From: Clostridia bacterium
Lineage (GTDB): Bacteria; Bacillota; Clostridia; Oscillospirales; CAG-272
Direction: 5' to 3'
DNA length: 6,028 nucleotides
NCBI GenBank assembly: GCA_900754175.1
Contig: CAAEBS010000168.1
Span: 1-6,028, forward strand
Shown: piece after piece, positions 1-5,811 of the stretch
Position numbering within the stretch: position 1 is the first letter of the stretch
Layout of the letters: each line of letters opens with the position of its first letter
Made by a program: the position numbers and the translations under genes
Notes under the pieces: model-generated
What the model saw: only the letters and a program-made list of their open reading frames with translations
The model's database searches: none
What the model was told of the DNA's origin: nothing

Positions 1-69
1 CCCCTTTAGGGGTTGTGCCTGTAATTGCCCCTTATAAGGGCTGTGCTAGCCACCGGTTTACCGGTGGTT
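1..69. repeat. Cluster of three short perfect hairpins upstream of the str promoter
   Basis: Three inverted repeats lie side by side. 1-12 is CCCC-TTTA-GGGG, 29-40 is the perfect palindrome CCCTTATAAGGG, and 50-56 pairs with 61-67 (CCACCGG-TTTA-CCGGTGG, extendable to 48-69 by a G-T wobble and an A-T pair). None is followed directly by a run of T on either strand, so they are not convincing intrinsic terminators. Tandem GC-rich hairpins with TTTA-type loops resemble REP-like units or the subterminal hairpins of IS200/IS605-type elements, but no transposase is present and the element may continue beyond the window edge. The structure is certain; its identity is not. Confidence 0.5.
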
Positions 70-187
70 ATGACTTATATTCTTTCGTTATTTTTGTATA
101 TTTGTGCACAAAAATGGTAAATAATAAGGAGGATTGCGGGAAATCTGTTGTGAAAAAGGGAGAAAAATGCGGGTTTTCAAAAGACTC
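70..187. other. AT-rich intergenic stretch with no gene; contains a TTTGTGCACAAA palindrome
   Basis: No credible reading frame is visible on either strand. The one clear structure is the perfect 12-base palindrome at 101-112, partly enclosed by TTTTTGT (91-97) and ACAAAAA (108-114). It lies about 75 bases upstream of the -35 box, where an activator or repressor could bind, but I do not recognise it as the site of a known regulator. An AAGGAGG at 126-132 has no usable start codon at proper spacing. Confidence 0.35.
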
Positions 188-216
188 TTGACAAACAATC
201 CGGGAAATGCTATAAT
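188..216 (+). promoter_or_regulatory. Consensus sigma-70/sigma-A promoter of the str operon
   Basis: TTGACA (188-193) and TATAAT (211-216) both match the vegetative consensus exactly and are separated by 17 bases, the optimal spacing. A TG at 208-209 adds an extended -10 element. Transcription should start near 223-225, giving a leader of about 105 bases before rpsL. A promoter of this quality fits the high demand for S12, S7, EF-G and EF-Tu, and shows the operon need not depend on readthrough from an upstream rpoBC unit. Confidence 0.93.
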
Positions 217-225
217 ATACTGTAA

Positions 226-243
226 CCGTTTGTAAAGAAACGG
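226..243 (+). other. Hairpin at the extreme 5' end of the str mRNA
   Basis: CCGTTT (226-231) pairs with AAACGG (238-243) around a 6-base loop. With a start near 223-225 this stem would sit within a few bases of the 5' end. A stem there commonly protects mRNA from 5'-end-dependent decay, but that role is inferred. It is not followed by a T-run and is not a terminator. Confidence 0.45.
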
Positions 244-286
244 CTGACTTTTGACAGATTCCGGTGCGCTTCTGGCGTAACGGACT

Positions 287-306
287 GTAAATAAACATTA
301 AATTTA
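287..306 (+). repeat. 20-base inverted repeat, copy 1 (leader of rpsL)
   Basis: GTAAATAAACATTAAATTTA lies just before the rpsL Shine-Dalgarno (312-318). Its exact reverse complement occurs at 802-821 in the rpsL-rpsG gap, so the two copies flank rpsL head to head. In the mRNA they could pair over all 20 bases and loop out rpsL. The element is itself partly symmetric (GTAAAT then ATTTAT), so each copy could instead be a protein site or a weak hairpin. Confidence 0.75.
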
Positions 307-329
307 TTAAGAAGGAGGAAAAAGGAAGA

Positions 330-746
330 ATGCCAACCTTTAACCAGCTTGTCAAGCAGGGTCGCAAGGATAAGGTTTACAAGTCGAAAGCTCCTGTTCT
401 GCAGAAGGGCTTCAACTCGCTGAACAATGCTCCTACCGATCTGGCGTCCCCCCAGAAGAGAGGCGTGTGCACCAAGGTATCCACTACCAGCCCGAAGAAG
501 CCGAACTCGGCTCTCCGTAAGATCGCCAAGGTCAGACTGACCAACGGTCTTGATGCCACCACCTATATCCCGGGTATCGGACACAACCTTCAGGAACACT
601 CGGTCGTTCTCATCAGAGGCGGAAGAGTGCGTGACCTGCCCGGTGTGCGTTATCACATCATCCGTGGTACGCTTGACGCTCAGGGCGTAGCAAACCGCAA
701 CCAGAGCCGTTCCAAGTACGGCGCAAAGAGACCCAAGAAGAAATAA
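330..746 (+). CDS. rpsL: 30S ribosomal protein S12
   Basis: S12 sits at the decoding centre of the 30S subunit and controls tRNA selection accuracy. The 138-residue product has the family core throughout: SPQKRGVCTKV (40-50), PKKPNSALRK (55-64), GHNLQEHSVVLIRGGRV (84-100), DLPGVRYH (102-109) and a basic tail ending KRPKKK. It is 14 residues longer than E. coli S12 (124 aa) because of the 20-40 insertion typical of Gram-positive S12. The start is preceded by AAGGAGG (312-318), 11 bases upstream. K56 matches K43 of E. coli and D102 matches D89, the methylthiolation site. R101 (codon 630-632) replaces the nearly invariant K88, a position where K-to-R is a classical streptomycin-resistance change. 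It is the first gene of the operon, with a 151-base gap before rpsG. Confidence 0.98.
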   Translation: MPTFNQLVKQGRKDKVYKSKAPVLQKGFNSLNNAPTDLASPQKRGVCTKVSTTSPKKPNSALRKIAKVRLTNGLDATTYIPGIGHNLQEHSVVLIRGGRVRDLPGVRYHIIRGTLDAQGVANRNQSRSKYGAKRPKKK

Positions 747-801
747 TCGGGTCTCACAACAAAAGGTATAAAGCAATTTGATTGGTATGCAGTGGTGACA
801 G

Positions 802-821
802 TAAATTTAATGTTTATTTAC
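802..821 (-). repeat. 20-base inverted repeat, copy 2 (rpsL-rpsG gap)
   Basis: The reverse complement of 802-821 is identical to 287-306 in the rpsL leader. The immediate neighbourhood 801-821 is also a local hairpin (GTAAAT, 9-base loop, ATTTAC). In E. coli the equivalent rpsL-rpsG gap holds the site where S7 represses its own translation, so this is the expected position for feedback control. No sequence likeness to the E. coli site is claimed. Confidence 0.75.
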
Positions 822-828
822 CGATTCG

Positions 829-838
829 CTGTGCACAG
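829..838. other. CTGTGCACAG palindrome in the rpsL-rpsG gap
   Basis: This perfect 10-base palindrome lies 8 bases after the 20-base repeat. Its core TGTGCACA (830-837) is the same as the core of the palindrome at 101-112 upstream of the promoter. In RNA it is too tight to fold as a good hairpin, so a DNA-binding dimer would be the simplest reading. Chance is not excluded for an 8-base core. Confidence 0.3.
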
Positions 839-882
839 ACAGAAGAATGCTTTTGAGTACCTGTGAATTCATAATTTTAATG

Positions 883-890
883 AAGGAGGG
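883..890 (+). promoter_or_regulatory. Shine-Dalgarno that fixes the rpsG GTG start
   Basis: AAGGAGGG ends 7 bases before GTG at 898-900. This strong site, together with the conserved S7 N-terminus PRRGRISKRDV directly after the GTG, decides the start. The in-frame ATG codons at 847 and 880 lie upstream of or at the site and would add residues that no S7 has. Confidence 0.9.
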
Positions 891-897
891 AAGTACA

Positions 898-1368
898 GTG
901 CCGAGAAGAGGTCGTATATCCAAAAGAGATGTTTTGCCGGATCCTTTGTACAATTCCAAGCTTGTTACCAAGCTGATCAACAACGTTATGTACGACGGCA
1001 AAAAGGGCGTAGCCCAGAAAATCGTTTATGATGCTTTTTCGTCTATTGAAGCCAAGGTCGGAGAAAATCCCCTTGATGTGTTTACCGCAGCTCTTGAGAA
1101 CGTCATGCCTGTCCTTGAGGTCAAGGCTCGCCGTGTAGGCGGTTCGACGTATCAGGTGCCGATGGAGGTAAGAGCGGAGCGCCGTCAGACTCTGGGTCTG
1201 CGGTGGTTGGTTTCTTACTCCAGAAACCGCAGTGAACGCACGATGGCGGAGCGTTTGGCAGCTGAGATTGTAGACGCTAAGAACAGTGCCGGCGGTGCCT
1301 TTAAGAAAAAAGAAGAAACCCACCGTATGGCAGAAGCAAACCGTGCGTTTGCTCACTACAGATATTGA
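898..1368 (+). CDS. rpsG: 30S ribosomal protein S7
   Basis: S7 nucleates assembly of the 3' major domain of 16S rRNA and lies at the E site of the 30S head. Starting at GTG 898 gives 156 residues, the usual length, beginning M(V)PRRGRISKRDVLPDP. Family hallmarks are the basic N-terminal arm (2-10), NNVMYDGKKGVAQ (about 26-38), RRVGGSTYQVPMEV in the beta-hairpin region (about 77-90), and RWLVSYSRNRSERTMAERLAAE (split here by position, about 101-122), ending HRMAEANRAFAHYRY. The C-terminus is intact. It is second in the operon and 37 bases ahead of fusA, close enough for translational coupling. In E. coli S7 is the autoregulator of this operon; the repeats at 287-306 and 802-821 are the obvious places to look for a comparable control here. 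Confidence 0.98.
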   Translation: MPRRGRISKRDVLPDPLYNSKLVTKLINNVMYDGKKGVAQKIVYDAFSSIEAKVGENPLDVFTAALENVMPVLEVKARRVGGSTYQVPMEVRAERRQTLGLRWLVSYSRNRSERTMAERLAAEIVDAKNSAGGAFKKKEETHRMAEANRAFAHYRY

Positions 1369-1405
1369 TCTGTCATTAATCGTGGAAATTTAAGGAGTAG
1401 CATTA

Positions 1406-3526
1406 ATGGCAAGAGAATATTCGCTTGAAAAAACAAGAAATATCGGTATCATGGCTCACATCGATGCCGGTAAGACCACTACCACCGAGCGTATTCTGTT
1501 CTACACCGGTAAAACGCACAAGATCGGTGAGACGCACGAGGGTGCCGCTACCATGGACTGGATGGTTCAGGAGCAGGAGAGAGGTATCACCATCACTTCT
1601 GCCGCTACCACCTGCTATTGGGCGCACTCCCAGTATCACAACGATCCGGCGGCAGTGAAAGCCAACACCCACCGCATCAACATCATCGACACCCCCGGTC
1701 ACGTGGACTTCACCGTTGAGGTGGAAAGATCCCTGCGTGTTCTGGACGGCTCGGTGACGGTGTTCTGCGCAAAGGGTGGCGTGGAGCCTCAGTCCGAAAC
1801 GGTTTGGAGACAAGCCGACAAGTACGGAGTGCCCCGCATGGCGTATGTCAACAAAATGGACATCACCGGTGCAAACTTCTTCCGTGTCGTAGACATGATG
1901 AAGGAGAGACTGCACGCAAATGCCGTTCCGATTCAGCTTCCCGTCGGTTGCGAGTCCCAGTTCCGTGGAATCGTGGACCTGATGAACATGGAAGCCGACA
2001 TCTATTATGATGATCTCGGTAAGGACATGAGAGTGGAGCCGATCCCGGAGGATATGCGGGAGCAGGCAGAGGAATACCGCTCCGCAATGGTGGAATCCAT
2101 CTGTGAGACAGATGAAGAGCTGTTCGAGAAGTACTGCGAAGGCGAGGAGATCACCGTCGCCGAGCTGAAAGCGGCACTTCGTAAGGCAACGATCAACAAC
2201 AAGATCGTGCCGGTTATCTGCGGTACCTCTTACCGCAACAAGGGCGTTCAGAAGCTTCTGGATGCCGTGGTGGACTATATGCCCGCACCGACCGACATCC
2301 CTGCAATCAAGGGTGTCAACCCCGATACCGATGAAGAGGACGTGAGACATGCTTCCGATGAGGAACCGTTCTCCGCTCTGGCATTCAAGATCATGACCGA
2401 CCCCTTTGTCGGTAAGCTCTGCTTCTTCCGTGTATATTCGGGTACCATTGCCGCCGGTACGACCGCATATAACTCCAATAAGCGCACCAGAGAGCGCTTC
2501 GGACGTATTCTCCAGATGCACGCCAACGACCGTAAGGACATTGACGTGTGTTACAGCGGTGATATCGCCGCCGTTGTGGGCGTGAAGAACACCACGACCG
2601 GTGATACCTTCTGCGACGAGAAACATCCGATCATCCTTGAAAACATGGAGTTCCCGGAACCCGTTATCCGTGTGGCAATCGAGCCTAAGACCCGTGCCGG
2701 TCAGGAAAAAATGGGCATTGCTCTTTCCAAGCTGGCTGAGGAGGACCCGACCTTCCGCACCTATACGGACGAGGAAACCGGTCAGACGATCATCGCCGGT
2801 ATGGGTGAGCTTCACTTGGAGATCATCGTGGACCGTCTGCTCCGTGAATTCAAGATCGAAGCCAACATCGGTAAGCCTCAGGTTGCCTACAAGGAAACCA
2901 TCCGCAAGAAAGTGGATCACGAGTGCAAGTACAAGCGTCAGTCCGGTGGTTCCGGTCAGTATGGTCACGTCAAGATCATTCTGGAGCCGAACGAACCCGG
3001 AAAGGGCTACGAGTTTATCAACGCCGTAACGGGCGGTGCAATTCCGAAGGAATTCATCGAGCCTGTCAACCAGGGTATTCAGGGCGCTATGCAGAACGGT
3101 GTTCTCGCCGGCTACAACGTCGTGGATGTCAAGGTGACCTTGTACGACGGTTCTTACCATGAAGTTGACTCCTCGGAAATGGCATTCAAGATCGCCGGTT
3201 CCATGGCTTTCAAGGAAGCAATGAGAAAGGCGGATCCGGTGCTTACCGAGCCGATCATGAAGGTGGTCACCATCGTTCCGGACGATTATCTGGGCGACGT
3301 GATCGGAAGCTTCAACTCCCGCCGTGGACAGATCCAGTCGATGGATCCCGTCAACGGAGCGCAGGAGATCACCGCAATGGTTCCGCTGTCCGAAATGTTC
3401 GGTTACGCAACCGATCTGCGTTCCATGACGCAGGGAAGAGGACAGTATTCCATGGAGCCCAGCCACTTCGCTGAGGTTCCGAAGTCCATTCAGGAGCAGA
3501 TTATTTCTGCCCGGACAAAAGCCTGA
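1406..3526 (+). CDS. fusA: Elongation factor G (translocase GTPase)
   Basis: EF-G uses GTP to move tRNAs and mRNA through the ribosome after peptide transfer, and with RRF helps recycle ribosomes. The 706-residue product has all five domains. The G domain shows AHIDAGKT (G1, 17-24), RGITITSAATT (switch I, 59-69), DTPGH (G3, 95-99) and NKMD (149-152). Domain III includes GMGELHLEI (about 464-472). Domain IV has the decoding-centre loop around GSYHEVDSSE (about 582-591). Domain V ends with the FGYATDLRSMTQGRGQYSME block. The switch I to G3 segment (70-90) is about seven residues longer than in E. coli. AAGGAG (1392-1397) lies 8 bases before the ATG. It matches the housekeeping EF-G type rather than a Tet(M)-like protection protein, as shown by its full canonical domain set and operon position. 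Confidence 0.98.
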   Translation: MAREYSLEKTRNIGIMAHIDAGKTTTTERILFYTGKTHKIGETHEGAATMDWMVQEQERGITITSAATTCYWAHSQYHNDPAAVKANTHRINIIDTPGHVDFTVEVERSLRVLDGSVTVFCAKGGVEPQSETVWRQADKYGVPRMAYVNKMDITGANFFRVVDMMKERLHANAVPIQLPVGCESQFRGIVDLMNMEADIYYDDLGKDMRVEPIPEDMREQAEEYRSAMVESICETDEELFEKYCEGEEITVAELKAALRKATINNKIVPVICGTSYRNKGVQKLLDAVVDYMPAPTDIPAIKGVNPDTDEEDVRHASDEEPFSALAFKIMTDPFVGKLCFFRVYSGTIAAGTTAYNSNKRTRERFGRILQMHANDRKDIDVCYSGDIAAVVGVKNTTTGDTFCDEKHPIILENMEFPEPVIRVAIEPKTRAGQEKMGIALSKLAEEDPTFRTYTDEETGQTIIAGMGELHLEIIVDRLLREFKIEANIGKPQVAYKETIRKKVDHECKYKRQSGGSGQYGHVKIILEPNEPGKGYEFINAVTGGAIPKEFIEPVNQGIQGAMQNGVLAGYNVVDVKVTLYDGSYHEVDSSEMAFKIAGSMAFKEAMRKADPVLTEPIMKVVTIVPDDYLGDVIGSFNSRRGQIQSMDPVNGAQEITAMVPLSEMFGYATDLRSMTQGRGQYSMEPSHFAEVPKSIQEQIISARTKA

Positions 3527-3574
3527 CAAATAAAAACCAAAAAACAAATTTCAAAATAATGGAGGAAATTCAAA

Positions 3575-4780
3575 ATGGCAAAGGCTACATTTGAACGCAC
3601 CAAGCCCCACGTAAACATTGGTACCATCGGTCACGTTGACCACGGTAAGACGACTCTTACCGCAGCAATCACCAAGACCCTTGCTCTGAAGAACGGCAAC
3701 ATCGAATTCATGGCATACGACCAGATCGATAACGCTCCCGAAGAGAAGGCAAGAGGTATCACAATCAACACCAGACACGTTGAGTACGAGACCGACAAGC
3801 GTCACTACGCACACGTTGACTGCCCCGGTCACGCTGACTACGTTAAGAACATGATCACCGGTGCCGCACAGATGGACGGTGCTATCCTGGTTGTTGCAGG
3901 TACCGACGGACCTCTCCAGCAGACCCGTGAGCACGTTCTGCTCGCTCGTCAGGTTGGCGTGCCCGCAATCGTTGTATTCCTGAACAAGACCGACCTCGTA
4001 GACGACGAGGAGTTGCTTGACCTCGTTGAGATGGAAGTTCGTGACCTGCTGTCTTCTTACGACTTCCCCGGCGACGATGTGCCGATCATCCGTGGTTCCG
4101 CACGTGCCGCTCTTGAGTCCACCGAGACCAACCCCGACGCTCCTGTTTACAAGCCGATCTGGGAGCTGATGGATGCTGTTGACAGCTATATTCCTACCCC
4201 TGAGCGTCAGGCAGATCTGCCTTTCCTGATGCCTGTTGAGGACGTGTTCTCCATCTCCGGACGTGGAACCGTTGCAACCGGTAGAGTGGAGCGTGGTACC
4301 GTTAAGGTTGGTGACGTTGTGGAAATCGTTGGTCTGTCCGACGAGAAGAAGCAGACCACCGTTACCGGTGTTGAAATGTTCCACAAGCTCCTGCCCCAGG
4401 CAGAAGCGGGCGACAACATCGGCGCTCTGCTCCGTGGCGTTGCTAAGGACGAGATCGAGCGTGGACAGGTTCTGGCTAAGCCGGGCTCCGTTCATCCTCA
4501 CACCAAGTTTGTAGGACACGTTTACGTTCTGACCGAGAAAGAGGGCGGTCGTAAGAAGCCCTTCTTCGCAGGTTACAGACCGCAGTTCTACTTCAGAACC
4601 ACCGACGTTACCGGTGTTATCGAGCTTCCTGAGGGCGTAGATATGTGCCGCCCCGGCGATAACGTAGATATGACGGTTGAGCTGATCACTCCTATCGCTT
4701 GCGAAGAGGGACTCCGCTTCGCTATCCGTGAGGGTGGCAGAACCGTTGGATCCGGCGTCGTTTCCAAGATTCTTGCGTAA
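3575..4780 (+). CDS. tuf: Elongation factor Tu
   Basis: EF-Tu carries aminoacyl-tRNA to the ribosomal A site as a GTP ternary complex. The product is 401 residues, a few more than E. coli. It has GHVDHGKT (G1, 19-26), RGITINT (switch I, 60-66), DCPGHA (G3, 82-87, with catalytic H86) and NKTD (G4, 137-140). Domains 2 and 3 follow, including GRGTVATGRVERGTV, PFFAGYRPQFYFRTTDVTG and the C-terminal FAIREGGRTVGSGVVSK. GGAGG (3561-3565) lies 9 bases before the ATG. Several positions depart from the usual bacterial sequence as I know it: R67 after INT, LQ for MP before QTREH (114-115), and R177 in the G5 motif (SAR for SAL). It is last in the operon, 48 bases after fusA and just before a terminator. 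Whether a second tuf exists elsewhere cannot be seen. Confidence 0.97.
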   Translation: MAKATFERTKPHVNIGTIGHVDHGKTTLTAAITKTLALKNGNIEFMAYDQIDNAPEEKARGITINTRHVEYETDKRHYAHVDCPGHADYVKNMITGAAQMDGAILVVAGTDGPLQQTREHVLLARQVGVPAIVVFLNKTDLVDDEELLDLVEMEVRDLLSSYDFPGDDVPIIRGSARAALESTETNPDAPVYKPIWELMDAVDSYIPTPERQADLPFLMPVEDVFSISGRGTVATGRVERGTVKVGDVVEIVGLSDEKKQTTVTGVEMFHKLLPQAEAGDNIGALLRGVAKDEIERGQVLAKPGSVHPHTKFVGHVYVLTEKEGGRKKPFFAGYRPQFYFRTTDVTGVIELPEGVDMCRPGDNVDMTVELITPIACEEGLRFAIREGGRTVGSGVVSKILA

Positions 4781-4796
4781 TCGGTTTTAAACCGGA

Positions 4797-4844
4797 TTCC
4801 TCCCGGAATGTCGCTTTGCGGCACTCCGGGAGGAAAGCTTTTTC
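4797..4844 (+). terminator. Intrinsic terminator of the str operon
   Basis: TTCCTCCCGGA (4797-4807) pairs perfectly with TCCGGGAGGAA (4825-4835). After one A-C mismatch a second six-pair helix, TGTCGC with GCGGCA (one G-U), closes on a TTT loop. TTTTT (4839-4843) follows three bases beyond the stem. It starts 16 bases after the tuf stop and should end most transcripts of the operon before the riboflavin unit. Confidence 0.93.
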
Positions 4845-4855
4845 TGAAATTCAAA

Positions 4856-4964
4856 ATCTTTGAGGATTGGTGAAATTCCATACCGGCGGTAAAGCCCGCA
4901 AACGCCAATGGCGCCGAACAGGGGAAGTTCCTGTGCCGACAGTAAAGTCTGGATGAGAGAAGAT
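4856..4964 (+). promoter_or_regulatory. FMN riboswitch aptamer (RFN element)
   Basis: The aptamer binds flavin mononucleotide and controls the riboflavin gene downstream. The conserved RFN blocks appear in order: GGTGAAATTCC (4869-4879), ACCGGCGGTAAAGCCCGC (4882-4899), a variable hairpin CGCC-AAT-GGCG (4904-4914), the AACAGG/CCTGT arm around GGAAGTT (about 4917-4934), and GCCGACAGTAAAGTCTGGAT then GAGAGAAG (4935-4961). The closing P1 helix is ATCTT (4856-4860) with AAGAT (4960-4964). It begins 11 bases after the tuf terminator T-run, and no promoter with two good hexamers is visible between them. Confidence 0.97.
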
Positions 4965-5056
4965 AAATTGCCTGATTTTCGCCCCGCAGGTGGCGCAGAA
5001 CCAATTCCATATTATCTTCTCCCTTCATGATGCTTATGAAAAGGGAGAATTTTTTT
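4957..5056 (+). terminator. Riboswitch expression platform: antiterminator versus terminator, also hiding the ribU Shine-Dalgarno
   Basis: The terminator stem is TTCTCCCTT (5017-5025) with AAGGGAGAA (5041-5049), followed at once by seven T (5050-5056) that run into the ribU ATG. The competing antiterminator is a perfect 10-bp helix, GAGAAGATAA (4957-4966) with TTATCTTCTC (5012-5021), extendable by AATTG/CAATT. It uses the 3' strand of aptamer P1 and the 5' arm of the terminator, so FMN binding should free the terminator. The ribU Shine-Dalgarno GGGAG (5043-5047) is inside the 3' arm of the terminator, so the same hairpin would also block translation of any readthrough RNA. Confidence 0.92.
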
Positions 5057-5803
5057 ATGAAACAAAAAGTACTTACCCGGTCGGAAAGAAATCTGAAAAA
5101 CCGGAAAATGATTACGGTTGCCGTATTCGGCGCCATGGCTTTTGTCAGTATGCTGTTGCTCCGGATTCCGGTGGGCTTTCTGACGCTTGATTTCAAGGAT
5201 ATTTTCATCACGGTGTGCGGTCTTGCCTACGGACCGATGGCGGCGTTTGCCATTTCGCTGATCGTGCCGCTGATCGAAATGATCAGCGTAAGCAGTACCG
5301 GCGTGTACGGAATGGTGATGAATTTTCTTTCCAGTGCGGCATTTTCAGTGGTCGCAAGTTTGATTTATAAGTATAAAAAGACACTGTTCGGCGCCGTTTG
5401 CGGGCTGATATGCGGTGTGTTTTCCATGACGGCAGTGATGATGATCGCCAATCTGATTATTACGCCGTTCTATATGCATGTTTCGGTGGCGGACGTTGCC
5501 GCTTTGATTCCCAAGCTTTTATTGCCTTTCAATCTGACCAAAGCTGTTCTCAATGCGGCGCTTGTTCTGATGCTGTATAAGCCGATTTCCACGCTCCTGA
5601 AAAAAATGGGGATGCTGGAGAAAGGGGCGAATCGGGAAGCTACTGGAGATACGGTGTGCGGGGAAGAGAAAAACTACCGGATGGACACCCGCTCCCGGTT
5701 GGTACTGCTGATATCCGGCGCAATCGCCCTGGCGGCGATCGCCGTAATTATCCTAGTGCTCGGCGGACATTTTTCCTTCTTTGACGTGTTCTGCTCTGAA
5801 TGA
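5057..5803 (+). CDS. ribU: Riboflavin ECF transporter substrate-binding subunit RibU
   Basis: RibU is the membrane S component that captures riboflavin; transport needs the shared EcfA-EcfA'-EcfT ATPase module, which is not in this window. Starting at ATG 5057 the product has 248 residues. After a basic N-terminus, membrane segments lie at about 19-38, 51-72, 82-104, 110-140 (probably two) and 151-176. Family features are LDFKDI (44-49), YGxxMNFLSS (84-93), IANLIITPFYM (130-140) and LLPFNLTKAVLN (155-166). A hydrophilic stretch (186-212) then leads to an extra hydrophobic segment (214-236) beyond the usual RibU end. GGGAG (5043-5047), 9 bases upstream, supports this start. In-frame ATGs at 5027, 5030 and 5036 lack any Shine-Dalgarno and lie inside the terminator loop. 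The FMN riboswitch upstream independently supports the function. Confidence 0.93.
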   Translation: MKQKVLTRSERNLKNRKMITVAVFGAMAFVSMLLLRIPVGFLTLDFKDIFITVCGLAYGPMAAFAISLIVPLIEMISVSSTGVYGMVMNFLSSAAFSVVASLIYKYKKTLFGAVCGLICGVFSMTAVMMIANLIITPFYMHVSVADVAALIPKLLLPFNLTKAVLNAALVLMLYKPISTLLKKMGMLEKGANREATGDTVCGEEKNYRMDTRSRLVLLISGAIALAAIAVIILVLGGHFSFFDVFCSE

Positions 5804-5811
5804 GGGGGAGG

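Noticed and set aside
167..235. Small ORF of 22 codons (ATG 167) preceded by GGGAG
   Set aside because: It overlaps the -35 and -10 boxes of the promoter and has no recognisable features; most likely chance.
251..279. Second TTGACA (251-256) as a possible extra promoter
   Set aside because: No -10-like hexamer is found 16-18 bases downstream.
778..807. Possible internal promoter TTGATT-18-TAAATT before rpsG
   Set aside because: Both hexamers are weak, and the -10 falls in the AT-rich 20-base repeat, which explains the match.
847..897. Upstream in-frame ATG that would lengthen S7 by 17 residues
   Set aside because: The strong Shine-Dalgarno at 883-890 serves the GTG at 898, and the conserved S7 N-terminus begins exactly there.
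1403..3547. 714-codon open frame on the minus strand
   Set aside because: It is the antisense of fusA, kept open by codon bias; the product resembles no family and has no upstream signals. The same applies to 3551-4519 opposite tuf.
5027..5056. Earlier in-frame ATG codons (5027, 5030, 5036) for ribU
   Set aside because: They lie in the terminator loop after a pyrimidine-rich stretch with no Shine-Dalgarno; ATG 5057 has GGGAG at 9 bases and gives a normal RibU N-terminus.
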